A stretch of 64,000 nucleotides of DNA from Mytilus californianus (Eukaryota > Mollusca > Bivalvia > Mytilida > Mytilidae), in NCBI RefSeq assembly GCF_021869535.1, contig NW_026262734.1, forward strand, positions 113,227,588 through 113,291,587, in the 5' to 3' direction. Shown here piece by piece: positions 62,201-64,000 of the stretch. Position numbers and translations under genes: made by a program. Numbering within the stretch: position 1 is the first letter of the stretch; every line of letters starts with the position of its first letter. The notes below the pieces were generated by a model. It saw only the letters and a program-made list of their open reading frames with translations, was not told the origin of the DNA and did not search any database.

Positions 62201-62866
62201 TTTAAAGTTCATTTTGAGGTATGGGTTTTGCTCATTGTTTAAGGTTTACGGTGACCTATATTCGTCAACTTGTACGTCGTGTGGTCTTAGATGGAGAGTT
62301 GTCTCATTGACAATTATACAATATCTTCGTAGTTTTATATGGTCACTAAACTTTGGATTATTCAGTGAAAAGTTGTCATCTATTATAGTGGAAAGTAAAT
62401 GTAATGATGACGGTATAGTTTGTATGCATTTATCTCTAGTTGCTCCTTTATGAAGTCTAACTCATACGAATTAAGCTAAATGGTTGTGGGGTTAAATCCA
62501 GACAGGAAACATTTGAGGTTAATATTTCAGGGTCTAACTTCATATTCACAGATGCTTAGTACATGGTCTGAATTACCAAACTCAGTAGCTGCAACCCGGT
62601 GTAACTTCTCAATCATAGAAGCTAACATCACACTGCTTATATCACAGAGGCTGAAATTATAAAGTCTACTGTTCCAATCACAAATATTGACAGTCCATCA
62701 TTTTACTAATCACTGAGGCTTTCTTCATTATCATATACGATGTTGGACATATCAAATATACTATTAACTTCCAGGTTCTAACACCACAGAGTCTGGGTAC
62801 TCTGATGTACATGACGTCATGCCTGAACGAGCACAGGTTCGAATACAACGACCTTACACATCGAAG
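26244..62866 (+). CDS. PSTPIP-like F-BAR domain protein, 14 coding exons
   Basis: Fourteen exons with GT-AG borders join without a phase conflict into 406 codons. The start MTRLKFVDGFW-DADFLGVRGYEVL and the words KKMCKEIDEFLKER, AEQAYSKALS, KYTQRCREKDNAEEAF, ETLENIRTQWEKDME and EVFYENYY match PSTPIP1/PSTPIP2 in order and spacing. Residues 1 to about 280 form the F-BAR coiled-coil dimer, which in the known family binds curved, PI(4,5)P2-rich membrane and links to actin and PTP-PEST phosphatases. The tail has PxxP runs, a clathrin-box-like LISFD (about residue 353) and two SGYS-DV tyrosine motifs (Y365, Y384). No SH3 exon is visible after 62866, so the 3' end is probably outside. Whether it is orthologous to PSTPIP1 or PSTPIP2 cannot be told. 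Introns are packed with transposons. Confidence 0.9.
26775..27010. repeat. A-rich dispersed block in F-BAR intron 1
   Basis: Repeated words of the type 'aaagaataaagaaa' and the shared 'gaaatgacgacccacatc' mark the same family as 23945-24180. The ORFs called on the minus strand here are phenylalanine-rich shadows of the A-runs. Confidence 0.55.
27297..28475 (-). mobile_element. Penelope-like reverse transcriptase copy, longest open fragment
   Basis: A 208-codon minus-strand frame (28410-27784) holds RYKYLVLGRDKSYFVKNH, FGGRVFQQTIGIPKGT, FNFTFRYIDDVLSL and YLDLHLEI. These are the RT motif B', catalytic motif C (YIDD) and the following block in the right order. The preceding motif A, normally a DFSTLYT-type block, reads YFSTLYTSIPHSK here, so its catalytic Asp is replaced. 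A deletion shortens the block after GIP. Downstream frames continue to the usual 3' tail at 27297. The LYT-IPH form of motif A points to Penelope-like elements; another RT class is possible. The copy lies antisense in F-BAR intron 1 and is inactive. Confidence 0.8.
28546..28660 (-). repeat. Fragment of the ~0.5 kb mussel dispersed repeat
   Basis: It reads like the reversed 5' end of the element at 10452 ('tctaattggcaatcacacca'), strongly diverged. Confidence 0.55.
29126..29226 (+). CDS. F-BAR gene exon 2
   Basis: Acceptor after a long T-run (tttatcatag), donor gtaact. 101 nt, phase 0 in, two bases out. It encodes DADFLGVRGYEVLCQRLKSG then KKMCKEIDEFLKE, the first F-BAR helix. Confidence 0.92.
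29533..29612. repeat. 80-bp direct repeat, copy 1 (left of exon 3)
   Basis: Shared word 'ttgatgattttttttacgta' through 'ccaatatacaaatat', matching 30349-30429 almost exactly. It continues into a dispersed sequence (29625-29750, 'cttttattgcagttcttcat') also found at 63165. Confidence 0.85.
29863..29937 (+). CDS. F-BAR gene exon 3
   Basis: Acceptor ttgtttttaaag, donor gtatgt. 75 nt (25 codons, frame-neutral). It encodes RIKAEQAYSKALSIAVKKIG and NPEEM(G). Alternative AGs at 29869-29873 would bring an early stop, so the upstream AG was chosen. The exon is flanked by 80-bp direct repeats. Confidence 0.9.
30349..30429. repeat. 81-bp direct repeat, copy 2 (right of exon 3)
   Basis: Same sequence as 29533-29612 with one extra T. 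It is followed (30440-30640) by another dispersed mussel repeat containing 'tcgtttagggagactcagac'. Confidence 0.85.
30980..31121 (+). CDS. F-BAR gene exon 4
   Basis: Acceptor gtgtatatctttcag, donor gtacgt. 142 nt, one base in, phase 0 out. It encodes the helix LQLQRETEKISAVHDLAAKQ followed by FLSLERELTEFSAD. Confidence 0.92.
31141..31402 (+). mobile_element. tRNA-derived SINE just behind the exon 4 donor
   Basis: The head (about 31143-31235) has an A box (tggccgagtgg) and B box (gttcgaatccc) with a long variable arm, like tRNA-Leu/Ser. It is followed by a unique body ('gctctctccaggcactccgg') and a CAAT-repeat tail. The flanks 'tttaatgtc' and 'tttatgtc' look like an imperfect target-site duplication. 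It starts 19 bases after the exon boundary. Not a functional tRNA gene. Confidence 0.85.
31537..31640 (+). mobile_element. 5'-truncated 3' end of the Penelope-like element
   Basis: It contains 'atttttcgacctatgagttt' and 'gcttaccttcgcctctctt', the tail shared with the RT copies. The short remnant implies retrotransposition with 5' truncation. Confidence 0.75.
31712..32215. repeat. Two diverged dispersed-repeat copies in F-BAR intron 4
   Basis: 'ttggtcataaagttcctaaa' (31715) and 'ttggtcatatagctcctcca' (32055) head two related segments ending in 'agaaaagcgctttggactcc'-type words. A third relative starts near 35290. Confidence 0.55.
32312..32374 (+). CDS. F-BAR gene exon 5
   Basis: Acceptor ttattttacag, donor gtgagt. 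63 nt, phase 0 to 0. It encodes TDENIRKSNQLKQQSYKHTI. Confidence 0.88.
32600..32850 (-). mobile_element. Second tRNA-derived SINE, reverse orientation
   Basis: On the minus strand a tRNA-like head reads cctcggtgatctcgtggtag with a B box gggttccaaccc (32783-32800). It is followed by a body ending near 'gttagaaaatcgactcatcg'. It differs from the SINE at 31141. Confidence 0.75.
33110..33690 (+). repeat. Dispersed mussel repeat plus A-rich block in F-BAR intron 5
   Basis: 33130-33412 is a copy of the family with 'acgccagacgcgcgtttcat' and 'gccaaatgaagttcgaagtt'. 33432-33690 belongs to the A-rich 'aaagaata' family. The ORF called on the minus strand spans both and is spurious. Confidence 0.75.
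34066..34170 (+). CDS. F-BAR gene exon 6
   Basis: Acceptor cataaattttccag, donor gtaagcc. 105 nt, phase 0 to 0. It encodes LKEKYTQRCREKDNAEEAFN, the family's KYEQKCRDxDxAEQAF signature. An AG four codons further in is also possible but would break phase. Confidence 0.93.
34558..34914. mobile_element. ~357-bp foldback element with CRE and E-box, copy 1
   Basis: A 140-bp imperfect palindrome (34563-34702; arms start gttatatggttcgctactga) is followed by a body with TGACGTCA (34779-34786), CACGTG (34861-34866), an inverted CCAAT and a second inverted pair ttatcgca...tgcgataa. A copy about 95% alike by eye sits at 56898-57253. It is a MITE/foldback type with no coding capacity. Confidence 0.85.
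34990..35165. repeat. Two-copy ~60-bp tandem repeat
   Basis: 'tctgaaataaacgctc' followed by 'ttctatacttctacacttc' occurs twice, near 35060 and 35112. Confidence 0.7.
35535..35668. repeat. ~26-bp tandem repeat, five units
   Basis: Unit 'ccattagggagttcatgagt' plus 'ttccat', alternating with an 'agaaagttc' variant (about 52 bp higher-order period). The rest of 35670-36040 is unremarkable. Confidence 0.8.
36044..36200 (+). repeat. 5' fragment of the ~0.5 kb mussel dispersed repeat
   Basis: 'agatggggtataattgcaaa' through 'gtcagctataaaagggcccg', then truncated. Confidence 0.75.
36432..36598 (-). mobile_element. Truncated 3' end of the Penelope-like element, antisense
   Basis: It reads as the reverse complement of the shared RT tail ('gagaggcgaaagcaccaaag', 'aaccccaccaaaaactgg'). 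Confidence 0.75.
36746..36791 (+). CDS. F-BAR gene exon 7
   Basis: Acceptor tctttttatttttag, donor gtaatg. 46 nt, phase 0 in, one base out. It encodes IEKIKEKSVETMEQA. Confidence 0.85.
36808..37033. repeat. 16/18-bp tandem array of TTTCAG-bearing units next to the exon 7 donor
   Basis: Thirteen units alternate between 18 bp (taatataatgtgtttcag) and 16 bp (tattaatgtgtgtcag). Nine end in TTTCAG and four in GTGTCAG. The array starts about 16 bases after the splice donor. Confidence 0.9.
37075..38105. repeat. Degenerate 'gtacctagatcgccaagtgt' array split by a foldback element
   Basis: Loose units with 'gcagtgtacc' and 'gatcgccaa' run from 37075 to about 37470 and resume at 37965-38105. The interruption is the foldback element at 37538-37955. 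Minus-strand ORFs here are artefacts. Confidence 0.65.
37538..37955. mobile_element. Foldback element with near-perfect 139-bp hairpin
   Basis: Positions 37538-37676 form an inverted repeat with arms of about 62 bases (for example gagagggtgatagagcagat and its complement atctgctctatcaccctctc) around a short loop at about 37606. The body holds two direct 68-bp copies of 'taaagcgcacacttgatcaa' (37776-37910) and ends with 'agccaatcaaaatatggcat'. The layout (hairpin, then body with CCAAT-type end) matches the 34558 element, although the sequence differs. Confidence 0.85.
38225..39100. mobile_element. Element with ~200-bp tandem units and terminal direct repeats
   Basis: About four units ('gatcataaacaagcttctgt', 'aactaagtccatttataagt') start near 38330, 38510, 38705 and 38890. 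A related word block ('gtcgcaggctcaacaaaaa' and 'gtcgcaggctcgacaaaaa') lies at both ends (38290 and 39070). This looks like an array carried inside a mobile unit. Confidence 0.7.
39196..39640 (+). repeat. Two head-to-tail copies of the GACGCGCGTTT dispersed repeat
   Basis: 'atacgccagacgcacgtttc' (39235) and 'cacagacgcgcatttcgtct'-type sequence (39598) begin two copies about 360 bp apart, with 'gccaaataaagttcgaagtt' in the first. Confidence 0.75.
39815..40504 (+). mobile_element. 5'-truncated Penelope-like RT copy
   Basis: It opens within the RT C-terminal part; codons to 40208 give LHLEIDTKGRLKTTLYDKRD, YGVYISQMIRYSRAS and LRKFYGRHHELVDRYGIS up to a stop. The 3' tail follows to about 40504. 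The left border is abrupt, typical of 5' truncation. It lies in F-BAR intron 7, sense to the gene. Confidence 0.8.
40677..40756 (+). CDS. F-BAR gene exon 8
   Basis: Acceptor atttcctttattccag, donor gtaatt. 80 nt, two bases in, phase 0 out. It encodes QSYKSSIETLENIRTQWEKD then MENTCF. Confidence 0.92.
40757..41758. other. F-BAR intron 8
   Basis: One thousand bases of AT-rich sequence with no repeat family that I recognise. Confidence 0.4.
41759..41857 (+). CDS. F-BAR gene exon 9
   Basis: Acceptor taatttttttctgcag, donor gtaagag. 99 nt, phase 0 to 0. It encodes VFENLEEARIELLRDLLWKC, then TNIDSQTCVDHDQ, matching the family's ACEAFEAQE...LRNALW region. Confidence 0.92.
41831..42000. repeat. 62-bp triplication covering the exon 9 end and its splice donor
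   Basis: 'tcccaaacatgtgtagatca' starts at 41831, 41893 and 41955. Each copy contains tgatcaggtaagag or tgatcaagtaagag, so three potential donors exist. The first gives the open frame; use of the next would add a TAG within eleven codons. Confidence 0.92.
42001..43250. other. F-BAR intron 9, remainder
   Basis: Non-coding. A short palindromic stretch (accggttaaccggttaa, about 42700) is the only structure noted. Confidence 0.4.
43251..43347 (+). CDS. F-BAR gene exon 10
   Basis: Acceptor atttatacttttag, donor gttcgt (weak). 97 nt, phase 0 in, one base out. It encodes CAENVRQMLELCDIDKELRE then FIDRHNTGSERP. A second donor 15 bases upstream (acag-gttcag) keeps the same phase; the longer form aligns better with PSTPIP. 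Confidence 0.88.
43731..44737. repeat. 23-bp minisatellite in F-BAR intron 10, about 42 units
   Basis: Unit 'aaaccaaaaaggatctacat' plus 'gtt'; early units have a 30-bp form with an extra acgttaa. A three-type block (ccataaagaatc / caaaaaaaggatc / ccaaaagaatc) recurs near 44030, 44100, 44260 and 44470, showing higher-order duplication. Confidence 0.93.
45452..45460 (+). CDS. F-BAR gene exon 11, 9-nt microexon
   Basis: AATTACCAA sits between a strong acceptor (tcattttcttttctgtatag) and a consensus donor (gtgagt). It is phase 1 to 1 and frame-neutral, adding ELP and giving RPELPTEVFYENYY, comparable to the proline-rich joint before the YENFY motif of PSTPIP. The frame is kept whether or not it is included, so it may be alternatively spliced. 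Confidence 0.65.
45461..46780. other. F-BAR intron 11, first part
   Basis: AT-rich, with no recognised exon or repeat. Confidence 0.35.
47500..47745 (-). repeat. Diverged relative of the ~0.5 kb mussel dispersed repeat
   Basis: It ends 'gagagttgtctcattggaac' and 'ataccacatcttcttatatc', the reversed 5' end of that family, but the internal sequence ('gttcggtgtgagccaaggct') marks a different subfamily. Confidence 0.65.
47961..48278 (-). pseudogene. Fragment of an uncharacterised transposon-borne protein with TGCDTSS motif
   Basis: The 105-codon minus frame includes ARALTGCDTSSLIEIGKGRQ. I recall A-LTGCDT-...GKG words from uncharacterised repeat-encoded proteins in fish, cnidarians and molluscs. 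The GCD...GIGK spacing resembles the helix-three-turn-helix of FEN1/XPG nucleases, a loose analogy only. It is bounded by stops. Confidence 0.4.
48690..48970 (-). repeat. Rearranged copy of the ~0.5 kb mussel dispersed repeat
   Basis: Reversed 5' part (48697-48840) is followed, in the wrong order, by a reversed 3' part (48845-48970, 'cccaagtcaggagcctgtta'). Confidence 0.75.
49976..50595. repeat. Two dispersed mussel repeats
   Basis: 49976-50275 is a plus-strand partial copy of the ~0.5 kb repeat. 50370-50590 belongs to another family ('gggtgcgggattttctcgct', 'gttgtctctttgacatattc'), also present at 56640-56850. Confidence 0.8.
50596..51230. other. Spacer within F-BAR intron 11
   Basis: Very T-rich. 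The small ORFs are phenylalanine/tyrosine-rich and not convincing. Confidence 0.35.
51235..51415. repeat. Two ~95-bp tandem copies
   Basis: 'gtactttagacttcttaaac' and 'gtacattagacttattaaac' head two copies, both ending 'aacctaattcataaacat'. Confidence 0.85.
51655..52612 (+). mobile_element. Retroelement 3' region with an embedded RT fragment
   Basis: 51655-51960 and 52350-52612 correspond, inverted, to 58825-59410, the region behind the RT copy at 59396-61600. Between them, 51980-52150 encodes SRSGINHMWILKNSK and NITFDFLTLYTNIPHVKL (RT motif A), followed by stops. It ends 170 bases before exon 12. Confidence 0.7.
52784..53014 (+). CDS. F-BAR gene exon 12 (proline-rich tail)
   Basis: Acceptor attttgttattttag, donor gtaagt. 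231 nt, two bases in, one out. It encodes EVFYENYYAKKG, a linker, then PPERIPQDLPKQPRVRPPPA and a C-terminal LISFDDD. It gives SH3-ligand-like PxxP motifs and a clathrin-box-like LISFD. Confidence 0.9.
53458..53800 (+). repeat. Diverged copy of the ~0.5 kb mussel dispersed repeat
   Basis: 'gcgaatgagacaacaatcca' through 'tacggccttcaacaattagc' and 'aggctccagacttagcatat'. The preceding 53100-53457 is G/T-rich and has no feature. Confidence 0.7.
54107..54255 (+). mobile_element. 5'-truncated Penelope-like tail inserted in the RT copy
   Basis: It holds the shared 3' tail ('tcgatctatgagtttgactg', 'gtatctttcgtccctctttt'). Host RT sequence resumes directly at ...RFILSSS. Confidence 0.7.
54935..55443 (-). 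mobile_element. Near full-length ~0.5 kb mussel repeat inserted in the RT copy
   Basis: It is the reverse orientation of the 10452 element from 'gagtactctcagatctgtac' to 'accaaatcttctattttata'. RT coding sequence continues on the right side. Confidence 0.8.
55474..55677. mobile_element. 204-bp MITE with 15-bp terminal inverted repeats and 6-bp target-site duplication
   Basis: Ends gaggggcctgatggg and cccatcaggcccctc are exact inverted repeats. Both flanks carry AATGAA (55468-55473 and 55678-55683). A C-homopolymer of about 22 bases lies inside the right end. Removing the element and one AATGAA would leave the surrounding RT frame continuous. Confidence 0.93.
56635..56850 (-). repeat. Dispersed repeat ('gggtgcgggattttctcgct' family)
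   Basis: Same family as 50370-50590, with 'tttgtctctttgacacattt'. Confidence 0.75.
56898..57253. mobile_element. Foldback element with CRE and E-box, copy 2
   Basis: Second copy of the 34558 element, with the hairpin at 56902-57042. Here both TGACGTCA sites are intact (57119-57126 and 57143-57150), and CACGTG lies at 57200-57205. Confidence 0.85.
57330..57485 (+). repeat. GACGCGCGTTT dispersed repeat
   Basis: 'acgccagacgcgcgtttcgt' and 'gccaaataaagaacgaagtt' identify the family. Confidence 0.75.
57602..57646 (+). CDS. F-BAR gene exon 13
   Basis: Acceptor actttgaatttcag, donor gtaagt. 45 nt, phase 1 to 1. It encodes (T)SSGYSSISDVRPNR, with Y365 in an SGYS context. Confidence 0.8.
57647..58820. 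other. F-BAR intron 13, first part
   Basis: AT-rich with no recognisable feature. Confidence 0.35.
58825..61600 (-). mobile_element. Penelope-like retroelement copy, RT region plus 3' region
   Basis: On the minus strand, from 61600 downwards: an N-terminal part (FTNKGIDAINISNVLHHK), DSIEDYARAWAKRVKVVLDT (61040), HDKYDVVPADKASNNIVFVC (60820), a WIPKLH-type region (60600), motif A TFDFSTLYTNIHHVK (60220), the 60196-59906 frame with EFGCRLFQQIVGIPTGKNCA, FRYIDDVLS (59850) and YDKRDNF (59660). A 3' region follows to 58825. Catalytic motifs A and C are intact, but the frame is shifted several times. This is the most complete RT copy in the window, and it is inactive as it stands. Confidence 0.8.
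60390..60533 (+). repeat. Dispersed repeat nested in the RT copy
   Basis: 'acaaaaataccgaactctga' to 'ctgacttggtacaggcatgg' matches 58835-58970. RT coding is interrupted here, between the IAGSSACSTK-encoding part and the next block. Confidence 0.7.
61601..62774. other. F-BAR intron 13, last part
   Basis: 61740-61980 has loosely repeated 'aaaataaatattctgg' words. 62125-62330 is a reversed fragment of the ~0.5 kb mussel repeat. Nothing else is seen. Confidence 0.55.
62775..62866 (+). CDS. F-BAR gene exon 14 (last seen)
   Basis: Acceptor attaacttccag, donor gtaggt. 92 nt, two bases in, phase 0 out. It encodes SNTTESGYSDVHDVMPERAQ then VRIQRPYTSK, with a second SGYS-type tyrosine (Y384). Since it ends in a donor, at least one more exon should follow. 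Confidence 0.85.
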
Positions 62867-62878
62867 GTAGGTAACATA

Positions 62879-62975
62879 ATTACAGACTTGACAATAAGTT
62901 ATTAGTTCATTACAGACATGACACTAAGTCATTAGGTCAATACATACATGACACTCAGTGATTAGGTCATTACAA
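62879..62975. repeat. ~32-bp tandem repeat, three units, next to the exon 14 donor
   Basis: 'attacagacatgacactaag' followed by 'tcattaggtca' repeats three times, starting about 12 bases after the donor. Confidence 0.85.
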
Positions 62976-63139
62976 AAAAGAAGAGAGGCTGCATAAACAA
63001 ATATTTTAAACAGATATTATCATAGATATGACAGCATGCTAGGTAATCTTGATATACAACAATGCTACACTAACAATAGAAAAACAAAGGATATGAGGTA
63101 TCCATCCATGATACAAAATCAGTAAATGCACAACAAAAA

Positions 63140-63290
63140 AAACATACAAAAGGCAAAGGAATAGCGCTTTTATTGCTGTTCTTCATCACAAAGTCACAGT
63201 GAGGCCTTCAACACGGAGCCTAACAAAACCTCTCACCTCACTGCAAGTGTAAGACGGCTCCTAGAACCGGTTTTAACAATGCATGTCCTG
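63140..63290 (+). repeat. Dispersed repeat shared with 29625-29750
   Basis: 'gcttttattgctgttcttca', 'aaagtcacagtgaggc' and 'caacacggagcc' match the copy beside exon 3. The rest to 64000 is AT-rich, with no SH3 exon or other feature found. Confidence 0.65.
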
Positions 63291-64000
63291 TTATTTTGGT
63301 GCTTTTTAAAACAAAACCTTTAAGACTTGTTAAATTTTACTTTCGAGAGTACTTGAAGAATTTTATTCAAGAAACTCATGTTATTCGACAAGACAAGTAA
63401 ACAGAAATGTAGAGTTAAAAATAAAAATCAAGATTAGAGTTTCTAATTAACACTAACATGTCCTGTTTCGAATATCACAATTGTGAAACTCTCAAATTGA
63501 AAACAGAGCACCGAACATCCTTAAAACAAAATTGATTTGACAAAAGTAAGCATGTGCTGTTTCGAATATAGCAATTATGAAATTCATATATTCAAACATG
63601 CTAAAACACATTGGATAGAAATTTGAAGAAAAAAAAAATTATAATTCTCAGTGATAACACGAACGTACAACAAGAGAGACAATTTGAGGAACTCTAAGAA
63701 CGAAACATATCTTTATACATATTCTTGAAATTATTAATGAATGCGTTTGTTTCATATATTTTACTTTTAAAAAATCTATAATGTAATTTTGCATTTAATT
63801 ATACAAAATAAGGTATAAATATAAAAAGATGAAGTCTTGCAACATACGTCATCTGTAATAATTATCAATAATAAGAGTTTAAAATCAAGGTAGTGTATTT
63901 AAATGTTCAAGTGCAACTGATATCCTGTCTTGGACATATTCTAGAGAATGCGATAAATTCAGATGGTGACGGACATCAAAACGTGGAAGGGAACTAAAAA

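Noticed and set aside
62867-64000. An SH3-domain exon completing the F-BAR gene
   Set aside because: I searched for ALYDY-like coding words with an acceptor and found none; it is probably beyond the window, or absent.

Overview
This is eukaryotic, AT-rich, repeat-dense, intron-rich DNA. Several dispersed repeats look like those I associate with marine mussels (Mytilus), for example a roughly 0.5 kb element whose 5' end reads like 'agatgtggtatgattgcc'. I therefore read the window as a mussel-type bivalve genome. That is recognition from memory, not a database result.

Three protein-coding loci can be supported. (1) Positions 3-1955 (+) carry the open 3' part of an unidentified gene with a C-terminal His-rich module. 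(2) Positions 12497 down to 5519 (-) carry five phase-consistent exons of a GPR143/OA1-like seven-transmembrane receptor. They reach TM5; the TM6-TM7 exons were not found in the window. (3) Positions 26244-62866 (+) carry fourteen phase-consistent coding exons (406 codons) of a PSTPIP-like F-BAR protein. It has an 11-codon first exon, a 9-nt microexon and a proline/tyrosine-rich tail, and may continue past the window. Loci 2 and 3 are head-to-head, about 13.7 kb apart.

Most of the remainder is repeats. The GPR143 introns hold minisatellites of 26, 28, 34 and 49 bp. The intergenic region (12.5-26.2 kb) holds a nested composite of tandem arrays (12.8-16.2 kb), a ~120-bp satellite (17.1-18.9 kb), a 561-bp tandem duplication (22.4-23.6 kb) and old transposon fragments. 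The F-BAR introns hold several decayed reverse-transcriptase copies of Penelope-like type, two tRNA-derived SINEs, foldback elements of about 360-420 bp, a MITE with a clean target-site duplication, a 23-bp minisatellite and many dispersed repeats nested in one another.

I see no operon, CRISPR array or obviously new multi-gene system. The most unusual signals concern splicing: a 9-nt microexon, a triplicated exon/donor junction, tandem arrays or a SINE starting within about 20 bp of five splice donors, direct repeats flanking a frame-neutral exon, and long perfect hairpins in introns. Exon boundaries come from reading splice signals and phases by eye; repeat boundaries are approximate.
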